In this document: positions 25,398-33,697 of the stretch, one piece after another
How the letters are laid out: each line of letters begins with the position of its first letter
Numbering within the stretch: position 1 is the first letter of the stretch
From: JAHEJE01 sp965216335
GTDB taxonomy: Bacteria > Pseudomonadota > Alphaproteobacteria > Rhizobiales > Aestuariivirgaceae
Assembly: GCA_965216335.1 (NCBI GenBank)
Contig: OZ244154.1
Span: 2,232,001 to 2,296,000 of the forward strand
Direction: 5' to 3'
DNA length: 64,000 nucleotides
Notes under the pieces: generated by a model
What the model saw: only the letters and a program-made list of their open reading frames with translations
Database searches by the model: none
What the model was told of the DNA's origin: nothing
Made by a program: the position numbers and the translations under genes

Positions 25398-26213
25398 ATG
25401 AGCGAATTGAGACTTGCCATCGCCGGTGTCGCCGGCCGCATGGGCCGGACCCTGGCCCGTCTGGTACACGAAACCGAAGGCTGCGAACTGGCCGGCGGCC
25501 TGGAACCGAAGGGCTCGCCGCATGTCGGGCACGACATCGGCCTGATGGCCGGCCTGGGCGACATCGACATGCCGGTCATCGACGACCCGCTCAGCCTGTT
25601 CACGCGCGTCGACGGCATCATCGATTTCACCACGCCCACGGCCAGTGTCGCGCTCGCCGAACTGTCGGCCCAGGCGCGCATCATCCACGTCATCGGAACC
25701 ACGGGTTTTTCCAAGACCGATGAAGAAAAACTAGCCGCTGCCGCCCGCCATGCCCGCATCGTCAAGTCGGGCAACATGAGCCTCGGCGTCAACCTGCTGG
25801 CCGTGATGGTCCGGAAGGTTGCTGCGGCCCTCGATACCGATTTCGATATCGAGGTTCTGGAAATGCATCACCAGCACAAGGTCGATGCCCCGTCCGGCAC
25901 CGCCTACCTGCTGGGCGAGGCGGCCGCCGAGGGCCGCGGCATCGACCTGTCGAAGCGCTCGGTGCGCTCGCGCGACGGCCACACCGGCCCGCGCCACGAG
26001 GGCGACATCGGCTTTGCCACCCTGCGCGGCGGCAGTGTCGTCGGCGAGCACAGCGTGATCTTCGCCGGCCCCGATGAACGCATCGAACTGACCCACAAGG
26101 CCCAGTCCCGCGACATCTTTGCCAACGGCGCCGTCAAGGCGGCCTTGTGGGCGGCAGACAAGAAACCCGGCCTCTACAGCATGCTCGACGTGCTCGGCCT
26201 CAACGAACATTAG
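25398..26213 (+). CDS. dapB: 4-hydroxy-tetrahydrodipicolinate reductase
   Basis: 271 residues. The N-terminal Rossmann motif is AGVAGRMGR (residues about 9-17), and the catalytic region EMHHQHKVDAPSGTA matches the DapB signature. The enzyme reduces the dapA/dapB-pathway intermediate to tetrahydrodipicolinate using NAD(P)H, on the way to diaminopimelate and lysine. ATG 25398 (MSELRLAIAGV) follows GGAAAG; an upstream in-frame start at 25272 would add 42 unconserved residues. gpmA follows after six bases on the same strand, the dapB-gpm order common in Rhizobiales. Confidence 0.95.
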   Translation: MSELRLAIAGVAGRMGRTLARLVHETEGCELAGGLEPKGSPHVGHDIGLMAGLGDIDMPVIDDPLSLFTRVDGIIDFTTPTASVALAELSAQARIIHVIGTTGFSKTDEEKLAAAARHARIVKSGNMSLGVNLLAVMVRKVAAALDTDFDIEVLEMHHQHKVDAPSGTAYLLGEAAAEGRGIDLSKRSVRSRDGHTGPRHEGDIGFATLRGGSVVGEHSVIFAGPDERIELTHKAQSRDIFANGAVKAALWAADKKPGLYSMLDVLGLNEH

Positions 26214-26219
26214 GATGGA

Positions 26220-26840
26220 ATGATGCAACGCACCTTGGTGCTCGTCCGTCACGGACAGAGCGAATGGAACCTGAAGAACCTGTTCACCGGCTGGGCCGAC
26301 CCCGGCCTCACCGACAATGGTGTCAATGAGGCGATTGCCGCCGGCAAGCGTCTGAAGGACAAGGGGCTTCAGTTCGACATCGCTTTTACCAGTCTGTTGT
26401 CGCGCGCCCAGCGTACGCTGACCCTGATGCTCGACCAGCTTGGCCAGCCGGACCTTGAAACCATCAAGGATCAGGCCCTCAACGAACGCGACTACGGCGA
26501 CCTCGTCGGCCTCAACAAGGATGATGCCCGCAAGAAATGGGGCGTCGAACAGGTCCACATCTGGCGCCGCTCATACGATATCCCGCCACCCGGTGGCGAG
26601 AGCCTGAAGGACACTGCCGAGCGCGTCCTGCCCTATTTCGAGAGCACCATCCTGCCGCGCGTCCTGAACGGTGAAAAAGTCATCGTCGCCGCCCACGGCA
26701 ATTCCCTGCGCGCAGCGGTGAAGTGGCTTGAAAAGCTCACCCCGGAGGAGATCATCAAGAAAGAGATCGCCACCGGCGTGCCGCTGATCTATCAGCTCAA
26801 CGCCGACGGATCGGTGGCTGATGTCGAAATCCTGACTTGA
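26220..26840 (+). CDS. gpmA: 2,3-bisphosphoglycerate-dependent phosphoglycerate mutase
   Basis: 206 residues. The phosphoacceptor histidine is in VLVRHGQSEWN (His11), and the second catalytic His is in VAAHGNSLRA. The protein lacks a stretch of about 20-25 residues found in E. coli GpmA, as is usual for the shorter alphaproteobacterial form. It interconverts 3- and 2-phosphoglycerate in glycolysis. The ATG at 26220 (or 26223) lies six bases after the dapB stop, so the genes are probably one transcript. Confidence 0.93.
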   Translation: MMQRTLVLVRHGQSEWNLKNLFTGWADPGLTDNGVNEAIAAGKRLKDKGLQFDIAFTSLLSRAQRTLTLMLDQLGQPDLETIKDQALNERDYGDLVGLNKDDARKKWGVEQVHIWRRSYDIPPPGGESLKDTAERVLPYFESTILPRVLNGEKVIVAAHGNSLRAAVKWLEKLTPEEIIKKEIATGVPLIYQLNADGSVADVEILT

Positions 26841-26874
26841 CCGGTCACGTTCTTGATGCAAGGCCGCACCGGTA

Positions 26875-27474
26875 CTACTGAGACTGGCGGGCCTCGGCGC
26901 GCAGCTCCTTGCACCTGGTCTTGGCGGTCTCGCGGACATCGTGCGCTTCGGTGCGGACGTCATGCCACACCTCGGTCATGTCCGTGGCCATCCTGAGGCC
27001 GGTCGTGCCGTCTTCCTGAGCCTTGCGGCGGATTTCAGCCTTTTCGTCCTTGCCTTTCTGGCGGATGTCCTTGGCTTCGGCAAACGCCTTGTTCCGCAAT
27101 TCGCGGCACTCTGCCTGCGCCTGCTTGCGGCGGTCACGGGCGGCGTGCTTTTCAGCCTTGCGCTCTTTGCGTTGCGCTTTTGCTTTGCGTTTGGCCTTCT
27201 TGCGCTGCGATTTGACAACTTTTGATTTGCGCGCCTTGGTCGCCTTGCGGGTCCGCTTGGTCTTCTTGCGTTGCAATTTGCGTACGCTGGCTTTTCGCGC
27301 TTTCTTGCGGCCTGCCTTGCGGAAAGCCTTTGCCTTCTTCGCCTTGGCAACAACGGGCATAGATCCAAGCACCTTCGTGCCGGTGACTTGCGCAGGCGCA
27401 AGACTGAGCATCAATGCTATCAGCGCAGCTAAGGCCCAACGGACGATCCTAACATTGGGGGCTTTGATCTGCAC
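26875..27474 (-). CDS. Strongly basic exported protein with coiled-coil character
   Basis: Function unknown. 199 residues. Residues 1-30 form a signal peptide or anchor (RWALAALIALMLSLAPAQV). Residues about 44-115 are composed almost only of Lys, Arg and Ala in short repeats of the type KKARKA/KRTRKA/KAKRKA; residues 115-199 are heptad-like and more mixed (AKDIRQKGKDEKAEIRRKA). Two cysteines occur (AECREL, TRCKEL), in similar surroundings. Such a polycation outside the membrane could bind lipopolysaccharide, DNA or acidic polymers; that is speculation. The low-complexity section may be a copy-number-variable tract. A MITE-like element sits 45 bp upstream of the start. The gene is convergent with gpmA. 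Confidence 0.6.
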   Translation of the reverse strand: MQIKAPNVRIVRWALAALIALMLSLAPAQVTGTKVLGSMPVVAKAKKAKAFRKAGRKKARKASVRKLQRKKTKRTRKATKARKSKVVKSQRKKAKRKAKAQRKERKAEKHAARDRRKQAQAECRELRNKAFAEAKDIRQKGKDEKAEIRRKAQEDGTTGLRMATDMTEVWHDVRTEAHDVRETAKTRCKELRAEARQSQ

Positions 27475-27518
27475 AGCACGACTCCCTCACACAGACTTCA
27501 TTGCAAGGCACATTCCTA

Positions 27519-27786
27519 GGGCCTGTGGACATTCAGGGTTACAGTGCTGGCGAGGCCCATTTCGCCCGTGGCTAGCTTTGAACGGCGCCGATGGGTCGCC
27601 CCCTTCAAGCCGGTCAAAGTGACGTCCACGGGCGACATGGGCCTCGTCCGTCCCGGATTTGACAGGATTGGCCCATCTTCAGGGCCGTTCGTCGTCGAAT
27701 ATGCCAGCATGTCCTTCCTCCAAACACCCCTGAACCTGAACCAATCCTGTCAAACCAGCGCTATAACCCTGAATGTCCACAGACCC
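27519..27786. mobile_element. MITE-like element, family 2 (268 bp)
   Basis: The left end GGGCCTGTGGACATTCAGGG and the right end form a 32-bp terminal inverted repeat with three mismatches. TA flanks both sides (27517-27518, 27787-27788). Inside, 27552-27571 pairs with 27626-27645 (one mismatch), and 27658-27671 pairs with 27741-27754. No transposase is encoded. The sequence is unrelated to family 1, but the architecture is the same. The gap 27475-27873 holds this element and otherwise nothing recognisable. Confidence 0.8.
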
Positions 27787-27873
27787 TAGCATGAGCGGTC
27801 TTAATCAGCTGTGAGAGCAAAATGTAAAATTGCAGACAGTTTCCGGCGGTGAGAGAACACCGAGGGAATGTTG

Positions 27874-28077
27874 TCAGTCCTCGGCAGCCCTCTCCCGGCG
27901 AGCCTTTTTCGCGAGATGGCGCATCAGTCCGCTAAATCCGGAGTTGGTTTCCAGCGCCGCTTCCACGCCTACGCAACAGGAACTGAATTCCCGCGCCGCT
28001 GCCATCTTTTCGCTGAGAAAGGTCACCTGGCCGATATCGCGGCGGTCCTTGCTCTGCGTCGGTTTGCCTGCTGTCAT
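27874..28077 (-). CDS. Small conserved-looking protein of unknown function
   Basis: 67 residues, soluble, charged (MTAGKPTQSKDRRDIGQVTF start; basic end AKKARRERAAED). ATG 28077 follows GGAGA at a good distance; an in-frame ATG at 28089 lacks a site. The gene lies 24 bp after the Ada-like gene on the same strand and may share its transcript. Two adjacent cysteines (SSCCVG) are noteworthy. I do not know the family; coding is supported only by the ribosome-binding site, the position and the balanced residue mix. Confidence 0.5.
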   Translation of the reverse strand: MTAGKPTQSKDRRDIGQVTFLSEKMAAAREFSSCCVGVEAALETNSGFSGLMRHLAKKARRERAAED

Positions 28078-28101
28078 GACGGTCTCCATCGAATGTAGCG
28101 C

Positions 28102-28974
28102 TCACCCCGAAACCAGTCCGGCTTCCCACCCCAGTATGGCACGCTTGCGCGTCAGACCCCAGTGATAGCCGCACAGGCCCCCGGACTTGCCCAGCACCCG
28201 GTGACACGGCACGACGAACGAGACCGGGTTCTTGCCGACCGCCGCACCGACTGCGCGTGAAGCATCCGGCTTGCCGAGATGGGCGGCAATGTCCGAATAG
28301 CTCGTCCGCTTGCCGAACGGGATTTTCAGCAACGTCTCCCACACCCGGATCTGGAAGTCGGTGCCGATGAACACCACCCGCAAGGGCGTATCGGGTTGCC
28401 ACTGGTCGGGCGAAAAGATGCGGCTGGCGTAAGGAGCCGTCTGCGCCTGATCGTTGATGTAATTTGCCTCGGGCCAGCGTGAGCGCATGTCGTCCAGCGC
28501 CGCCGCCTCCTCACCGTCATCGGCAAATGCCAGGCCCGCCAGCCCCCGGTCGGTGATCATCACCAGTGCATTGCCGAACGGCGATGGGTGGAAACCATAG
28601 ACAACGTCAAGTCCGGCGCCGCGCGCCTTGTAGGTGCCCGGGCTCATGCCTTCATGGGTGACGAACAGATCGTGCAACCGGCTCGGGCCGGACAGACCGA
28701 CCTCGTAGGAGGCATCCAGAATGCTGGCCGAATCGCGCAGCAACTGGCGGGCATTGTCCAGGGTAATCGCCTGCAGGAAGGCCTTCGGACTCAAGCCCGC
28801 CCAGCGGGTGAAAACCCGCTGCATGTGGCTGGGGCTTAGCCCTGCCTGGGCAGAGATGTCCTCAAGCGACGGCTGATCGCGCCAGTTGTCGGTGATGAAG
28901 CTCAGCGCCTTGCGGACATGTTCGTAATCGGCCCGGTCGTTGTACAATTCGGCATCCGGGGTTCTGGCGAGCAT
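28102..28974 (-). CDS. Ada-like AraC regulator fused to O6-methylguanine-DNA methyltransferase
   Basis: 290 residues. Residues about 18-118 form an AraC-type double helix-turn-helix (LEDISAQAGLSPSHMQRVFTRWAG). Residues 120-290 form the methyltransferase, with the acceptor Cys257 in VVPCHRV. The N-terminal zinc domain of E. coli Ada, which senses methylphosphotriesters, is missing, so induction must differ from the classical adaptive response. The protein should repair O6-methylguanine by suicide methyl transfer and may regulate genes. ATG 28974 (MLARTPDAEL) follows GGAGAC. A small gene follows 24 bp downstream. Confidence 0.9.
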   Translation of the reverse strand: MLARTPDAELYNDRADYEHVRKALSFITDNWRDQPSLEDISAQAGLSPSHMQRVFTRWAGLSPKAFLQAITLDNARQLLRDSASILDASYEVGLSGPSRLHDLFVTHEGMSPGTYKARGAGLDVVYGFHPSPFGNALVMITDRGLAGLAFADDGEEAAALDDMRSRWPEANYINDQAQTAPYASRIFSPDQWQPDTPLRVVFIGTDFQIRVWETLLKIPFGKRTSYSDIAAHLGKPDASRAVGAAVGKNPVSFVVPCHRVLGKSGGLCGYHWGLTRKRAILGWEAGLVSG

Positions 28975-29055
28975 GGTATCGTCTCCTTGTGACTGTCTTG
29001 CCATGTACCTAACCTGCCGAACCGCCCTCGCCCACCCGAAACTTGCGCTGCAAAA

Positions 29056-29526
29056 TCACGCCAGCGCCCGGCGCAACGCATCGAAAAATCCCGCCTTGTC
29101 ATCGGCACCCAGAAAGCTGCCGATCTCAAACCGCCGGCCGCTTTGTGACAGGGTCAACGCGCCGACGAGTTCGCGTTCATCATCCCTGACGAGCTCTGCC
29201 CGCACCCAAGGCCGGGTAAAGCGCTGCTCGACAACCGGCCGGCCCGGTGTGCAATAAAAGACGATCACCTCGTGCGCCGTGACCTCGACCACTTCACGGC
29301 GCTCTCCATCACGAAAGTTGCGTCTGAAGGCCCAATAGATCAGAGCCACATCGAGCCCGAAGAAACCGAACACCGGCCAGGCCCCCATCAGCATGAAGGC
29401 CACCCCGGCGGTAAAGCTGACCAGCCCGATCACCCCCATAACAATGGCAAAGCCATTCGGACTGAGCGATCGGTTCGGCGTCAGCACCGCCCGGAACTGG
29501 GGTTCATCGTGATCCATCGCGCTCAT
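29056..29526 (-). CDS. DUF2244 membrane protein
   Basis: 156 residues from ATG 29526 (MSAMDHDEPQF). Two adjacent membrane segments (about residues 30-75) follow the typical start FRAVLTPNRSLSPNGFAIVM; the C-terminal part is a cytoplasmic domain with the VEVTAHEVIVFY stretch. This is DUF2244 (PF10003), common in alphaproteobacteria and without a known role. It is divergent from nth: its start codon at 29524-29526 lies about 65-80 bp from the likely nth start, as in many Rhizobiales genomes. A longer in-frame extension to 29634 would run into nth and is unlikely. Confidence 0.85.
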   Translation of the reverse strand: MSAMDHDEPQFRAVLTPNRSLSPNGFAIVMGVIGLVSFTAGVAFMLMGAWPVFGFFGLDVALIYWAFRRNFRDGERREVVEVTAHEVIVFYCTPGRPVVEQRFTRPWVRAELVRDDERELVGALTLSQSGRRFEIGSFLGADDKAGFFDALRRALA

Positions 29527-29591
29527 TGTTGAAAAGCCCTTATCGATGCTTCCTGCGCCATTGCCGGTCAGGCTACCATCGCCGCGCAACA

Positions 29592-30260
29592 ATGGGGAGA
29601 GACAAATTGGCAGCCCGGGCGAGCAGACTGACACGCGCCGAAATCGCTGAGATGTTCAAGCGGTTCCACGACGACAATCCCGAGCCCAAGGGCGAACTGA
29701 ACTCGAAGAACACCTTCACCTTTCTGGTCGCCGTCGTGCTGTCGGCCCAGGCAACGGACGAAGGCGTCAACCGCGCCACCGGACCGTTGTTTGCCGTCGC
29801 CGACACGCCGGAAAAGATGCTGGGGCTCGGCGAGGACATCGTGCGCGACCACATCAGGACCATCGGGCTCTACCGCAACAAGGCCAAGAACGTCATCGCC
29901 CTGTCCAAGGCCCTCATCGAGCGGCATGGCGGCCAGGTGCCGAACACGCGCGAGGCTCTGGAGGCCCTGCCCGGCGTCGGTCGCAAGACCGCCAATGTGG
30001 TGCTCAACATCGCCTTCGGCCAGCCGACCATCGCCGTCGACACCCACCTGTTCCGGCTCGGCAACCGCACCGGTCTGGCCCCCGGCAAGGACGTGCTGGC
30101 GGTCGAGCGGGCGCTGGAGAAGGTCATACCGGACCAATACAAGCTGCACGCCCACCATTGGCTTATTCTGCACGGCCGTTACATGTGCAAGGCCCGCAAA
30201 CCGGAGTGCGGCCGCTGTCTGATCTCCGACATTTGCAAGTTCAAGGACAAGGTCTACTGA
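29592..30260 (+). CDS. nth: Endonuclease III
   Basis: 222 residues from ATG 29592. The helix-hairpin-helix is LPGVGRKTANV (126-136) with catalytic Lys132; the second catalytic residue is Asp150 in VDTHLFR. The 4Fe-4S cysteines follow C-x6-C-x2-C-x5-C (CKARKPECGRC then SDIC). The enzyme removes oxidised pyrimidines and nicks the abasic site in base excision repair. The start is uncertain: a strong ribosome-binding site (GGGGAGAG, 29594-29601) lies within the ATG 29592 form and is ideally spaced for TTG 29607, which would begin at AARASRLTR. DUF2244 is divergent. Confidence 0.94.
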   Translation: MGRDKLAARASRLTRAEIAEMFKRFHDDNPEPKGELNSKNTFTFLVAVVLSAQATDEGVNRATGPLFAVADTPEKMLGLGEDIVRDHIRTIGLYRNKAKNVIALSKALIERHGGQVPNTREALEALPGVGRKTANVVLNIAFGQPTIAVDTHLFRLGNRTGLAPGKDVLAVERALEKVIPDQYKLHAHHWLILHGRYMCKARKPECGRCLISDICKFKDKVY

Positions 30261-30325
30261 TACCGTAACCTTCCGTCCGCGGGTCCGGTCCACCATTGTC
30301 TTCGGCGTCTACTGACATCCATTTG

Positions 30326-30444
30326 CTGCTTCCCCCAGAAAGTGGGAAGGCTGGGATGGGGGTTGATGGCGGCGCAAAAAGATCATGATTCCAATGAGCT
30401 GCACCGCCATCAATCCCCACCCTAGAGCCTTTTCTAGGAGAGGG
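30326..30444 (+). repeat. Palindromic intergenic repeat, copy 2 (REP-like)
   Basis: Homologous, in opposite orientation, to 921-1040: GGGATGGGGGTTGATGGCGG (30353-30372) pairs with the CCGCCATCAATCCCCACCC arm ending near 30423. The right edge (TTTTCTAGGAG) contains the stop codon of the next gene (30434-30436). With about 65 bp before it, this is the whole nth/CysZ-like gap. Confidence 0.7.
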
Positions 30445-31126
30445 AATCGTTCGCCGGCGTTTCGGCAGAGACCTTCTTGAAGATGTGCACGAAATAGGCG
30501 GTCGAGAACAGCGGCACCAGGAAGTTGACGATCGGGACCAGCGCCAGCCCGGCCGGGATCAACCCGGCAGCGAACACCCGGCCGGCATTGGCCTTGCGCA
30601 GCGCCTTGGCATCGGCCACTGGCAGATGCCGCATCGCCACCATCTGAAAGTATTCACGGCCCAGCAGGTAGGCATCCGCGCAGACCTTGATCGCCGCACC
30701 GATGCCGAGAAACAGCAGCGGCAGAACCATCAGGTTGACCGCCAGCACCAGCAGGCCGAACTGGATACCGATCATCAGGCCGGTTGAGTTGGACAGCGGC
30801 CTGCCCGGCCTATCGCCGGCATAGTCGCGCTGCTCGACCAGTTCGGCGATCTCATCGAGAAAAAGCCCGGCAAATACCGCCGTCACCGGCGCCATCAGAA
30901 ACACGAACGCTGCCAGCAGACCGAGCCCCGTCGCCACGGCCAGGACGGTTTCCAGCCATGGCCAGGGAAATGCCACCATGATCGACAGCACCACCTCAAC
31001 GCCGATCAGGATCGCCACGAACAGCAATATGCTGAGACCGATCGCCTTCCACAACACACTGCGGAAGCGCGGTGAAAACATATCGCCCAGCGCCTTGAGC
31101 GCAGCAGAAATCATCGCTGTGGTCAT
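30434..31126 (-). CDS. EI24/CysZ-family membrane protein
   Basis: 230 residues with about five to six hydrophobic segments. Features such as the N-terminal amphipathic region, LFLDEIAELVEQRDYAG and the C-terminal NFLVPLFSTAYFVHIFKKV fit the EI24 domain (PF07264) of CysZ sulfate transporters. The E. coli protein brings sulfate into the cell for cysteine synthesis; the alphaproteobacterial branch found next to nth and adenosine kinase is uncharacterised, so the sulfate role is only possible. The stop codon TAG lies in the right edge of a palindromic repeat. Divergent from the kinase gene at 31262, with 135 bp between the starts. Confidence 0.8.
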   Translation of the reverse strand: MTTAMISAALKALGDMFSPRFRSVLWKAIGLSILLFVAILIGVEVVLSIMVAFPWPWLETVLAVATGLGLLAAFVFLMAPVTAVFAGLFLDEIAELVEQRDYAGDRPGRPLSNSTGLMIGIQFGLLVLAVNLMVLPLLFLGIGAAIKVCADAYLLGREYFQMVAMRHLPVADAKALRKANAGRVFAAGLIPAGLALVPIVNFLVPLFSTAYFVHIFKKVSAETPANDSLS

Positions 31127-31261
31127 CCCCGGTCGTTGTCACAGGACCCGTCTGACAGGTAGTGACGAATTCGCCGCGGCACAAGCCCCTCATCAAGCCT
31201 TGCCCGGCGGCGGCAGGCCCGTATACTCGCCCGCGCCAAATCACGCCATGGGGAGCCACCG

Positions 31262-32257
31262 ATGAGCACGACCGCCTTTGATGTCCTAGGAATCGGCAAC
31301 GCCATTGTCGACGTCCTGGCCCGTGTCGACGATGATTTCCTCACCGCCCGGGACCTGCCAAAGGGCAGCATGCAGCTCATCGACGAAGACGGCGCCCATG
31401 CCCTGTACGATGCCATGGGCTCGGCCATCGAGGTCTCCGGCGGCTCGGCGGCCAACACCATCGCCGGCCTGGCGCAGCTCGGCGGCAAGGCGGCCTTCAT
31501 TGGCAAGGTGCGCGACGATCAGCTCGGCGAGGTGTTCGCCCACGACATTCGCGCCAGCGGTGTCCACTTCGACACGCCTGCCGCCACCACCGGTCCGGCC
31601 ACCGCCCGCTGCCTGGTGCTGGTCACCCCCGACGGCGAGCGCACCCTCAACACCTTTCTCGGCGCCAGTGTCGGCCTCGAGCCGGGCGACATCGATGCCC
31701 AGGCCATCGCCTCCGCCGGCATTGTCTATCTCGAAGGCTATCTGTGGGATCCGCCGCAGGCCAAGCAGGCCTTCGTGCGCGCCGCCAACATCGCCCAGGG
31801 CGCCGGCCGCCAGGTGGCGCTGTCGCTGTCCGATTCCTTTTGCGTCGACCGGCACCGAGAAAGCTTTCTGGAACTGATCAAGCGTGACGTCGACATCCTG
31901 TTTGCCAACGAAGCCGAGATCAAATCGCTCTATCAGGTCGACGGTTTCGACGACGCCCTGCAGGCCGTGCGGCACGACTGCAAGCTGGCGGTGCTGACCC
32001 GCTCGGCAGCCGGCAGCGTGATTGTCGACGGCGAGGAGGTCCATGTCGTCGAAGCGCGCAAGCTCGACAAGGTGGTCGATGCCACCGGCGCCGGCGATCT
32101 CTACGCCGCCGGCTTCCTGTTCGGCCACAGCCACGGCAAGGACCTCGCCACCTCGGCCCGCCTCGGTGCGCTCGCGGCTGCACAGATCATTTCCCAGATC
32201 GGCGCCCGGCCGCAGGTCGACCTGCGTGAACTGGCCGTCGAGGCCGGTCTCATTTGA
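31262..32257 (+). CDS. PfkB-family kinase, probably adenosine kinase
   Basis: 331 residues. The N-terminal PfkB motif is GGSAANTIAGLAQLGGKAAFIG (about 61-82), and the C-terminal signature DATGAGDLYAAGFL contains the catalytic Asp. The opening DVLGIGNAIVDVLARVDDDFL fits the adenosine kinase-like branch found in Rhizobiales at this chromosomal spot. It should phosphorylate adenosine (or a sugar) with ATP, salvaging adenosine for example from the S-adenosylhomocysteine cycle. Start ATG 31262 follows a GGGGAG stretch. The uronate dehydrogenase gene follows after 27 bp, possibly co-transcribed. Confidence 0.87.
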   Translation: MSTTAFDVLGIGNAIVDVLARVDDDFLTARDLPKGSMQLIDEDGAHALYDAMGSAIEVSGGSAANTIAGLAQLGGKAAFIGKVRDDQLGEVFAHDIRASGVHFDTPAATTGPATARCLVLVTPDGERTLNTFLGASVGLEPGDIDAQAIASAGIVYLEGYLWDPPQAKQAFVRAANIAQGAGRQVALSLSDSFCVDRHRESFLELIKRDVDILFANEAEIKSLYQVDGFDDALQAVRHDCKLAVLTRSAAGSVIVDGEEVHVVEARKLDKVVDATGAGDLYAAGFLFGHSHGKDLATSARLGALAAAQIISQIGARPQVDLRELAVEAGLI

Positions 32258-32284
32258 ACATCCATCCGGACTAGGGAGGTTGCC

Positions 32285-33100
32285 ATGTCCCGTTTCAATC
32301 GCCTCTTGATCACCGGCGCCGCCGGCAATCTCGGCCGCGTCCTGCGCGAAGGGCTGGCCCCATTGGCCACGACCATCCGCCTGACCGACCGCGCCGACAT
32401 GGGCCAAGCAGGCCCGAACGAGGAGATCATGCCGTGCGAGCTGGGCGACCTCGACGGCATCATGAAGGTTGTCGAAGGATGCGACGGCATCGTCCACTTC
32501 GGCGCCGCCCCGGTCGAACGGCCCTGGGAAGAAATCCTCGAAAGCTCGATCAAGGGCGGTTACAACGTCTACGAGGCTGCCCGCCGCCACGGCATCAAGC
32601 GTGTCGTCTATGCCTCGTCGATCCATGCCGTCGGCTATGTCCGCCGCGAGGAAGGCGCTGACACACACACCGAACACCGCCCGGACACACTGTACGGTGT
32701 GTCGAAGTGTTTCGTCGAAGACCTGGCCAAGATGTATTTCCACAAGTTCGGCATCGAATCGGCCCTCTTGCGCATCAACTCATGCTTCCCCGAACCCGCC
32801 GACCGCCGCCACCTCGCCACCTGGCTGAGCTTCGACGATCTGGTGCAACTGGTCACCCGCTGCCTCACCGCCGAACGCATCGGCCACACCGTGGTCTACG
32901 GCATCTCCGACAACCGCGAGGCATTCTTCTCCAACCACAAGGCCAAGCACCTGGGCTACATGCCGAACGACACCGCCGAGGACTACCGCGCCAAGGTCGA
33001 GGCCAAGACCACCCCCGGCGACCCCTTCGACCCCGGCATTGAGTACGTCGGCGGCGTGTTCTGCAACTACGGCCACCCGGACGATGGCGAGGCGGGGTGA
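32285..33100 (+). CDS. udh: Uronate dehydrogenase-like short-chain dehydrogenase
   Basis: 271 residues. NAD-binding GAAGNLGR near residue 11, the Tyr/Lys pair in LYGVSKCFVED, and the stretch SCFPEPADRRHLATWLS resemble Agrobacterium Udh, which oxidises glucuronate and galacturonate to the aldarolactones. That resemblance is from memory and covers most of the protein, so the family assignment is fairly good, though the substrate may be another aldose. ATG 32285 follows AGGGAGG (32273-32279), a strong site. It follows the kinase gene by 27 bp. No other uronate pathway genes are nearby. Confidence 0.78.
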   Translation: MSRFNRLLITGAAGNLGRVLREGLAPLATTIRLTDRADMGQAGPNEEIMPCELGDLDGIMKVVEGCDGIVHFGAAPVERPWEEILESSIKGGYNVYEAARRHGIKRVVYASSIHAVGYVRREEGADTHTEHRPDTLYGVSKCFVEDLAKMYFHKFGIESALLRINSCFPEPADRRHLATWLSFDDLVQLVTRCLTAERIGHTVVYGISDNREAFFSNHKAKHLGYMPNDTAEDYRAKVEAKTTPGDPFDPGIEYVGGVFCNYGHPDDGEAG

Positions 33101-33130
33101 GGCTGATCACAAACCAACCAACGACACAGA

Positions 33131-33643
33131 ATGCCCATTCTGATCTCATTTTCGGGGTTGCCGGGAACCGGCAAGACGACTGTTGCACGCGCATTGGCAA
33201 AGCAGATCGGTGCCACATACTTACGTGTGGACTCCATTGAAACGGCGTTGAAGAACAGCACTCTGAGCATCGGTTCAGTCGAAGACGCCGGGTATCTTGC
33301 TGCCATAGCTGTCGCGAAGGACAATCTGGTGCATGGATTGGACGTAGTGGCTGACATGGTCAATCCAATCGAGCTTACAAGGAACTGGTGGTCACAGGCT
33401 GCAGCGGCCTGCAATGCCCGATTGCTCAATGTGGAAATCATTTGCTCGGACCAAATTGAGCATCGGCGGCGGGTAGAAGTACGTCGAAATGACAAACCCG
33501 GACACGATCTTCCGGCTTGGGAAGAAGTCCAAAACCGCACCTACCATGAATGGGGCACCAATCGGTTACAACTGGATACCAGTGAGCTGTCACAGTGCGA
33601 TTGTGTAAAAAAGATCATCCAAGCATCTGCACACATTCCCTGA
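33131..33643 (+). CDS. P-loop kinase-like ATPase
   Basis: 170 residues. Walker A is GLPGTGKTT (residues about 9-17), preceded by the beta strand ILISFS; VDSIETAL and an arginine-rich region EHRRRVEVRRND near 115-126 (a lid) follow, as in small kinases of the adenylylsulfate-kinase/zeta-toxin-like group (AAA_33). The target is unknown. Codon use looks less GC-rich than in the flanking genes, suggesting recent arrival. The start ATG 33131 has no clear ribosome-binding site. A weak GC hairpin follows the stop, and the gene converges on glnT. Confidence 0.75.
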   Translation: MPILISFSGLPGTGKTTVARALAKQIGATYLRVDSIETALKNSTLSIGSVEDAGYLAAIAVAKDNLVHGLDVVADMVNPIELTRNWWSQAAAACNARLLNVEIICSDQIEHRRRVEVRRNDKPGHDLPAWEEVQNRTYHEWGTNRLQLDTSELSQCDCVKKIIQASAHIP

Positions 33644-33697
33644 CGGATCGCCCGGCCGAAGACGGGCGCAACCAGAGTTTCAGACAATCCCGCCCGC

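Noticed and set aside
30423..30433. TAGAGCCTTTT beside the CysZ-like gene, identical to the first bases of the family-1 element
   Set aside because: It is too short to call an excision scar, and the surrounding bases align with the REP-like repeat copy at 921-1040.
31286..32743. A 485-residue open frame on the minus strand opposite the adenosine kinase and uronate dehydrogenase genes
   Set aside because: It mirrors the codon pattern of the real genes, a common effect at high GC. The plus-strand frames have complete family motifs, this one has none.
33649..33668. GC hairpin after the P-loop kinase gene considered as a terminator
   Set aside because: Only a six-base stem with an eight-base loop and no T run on either strand.
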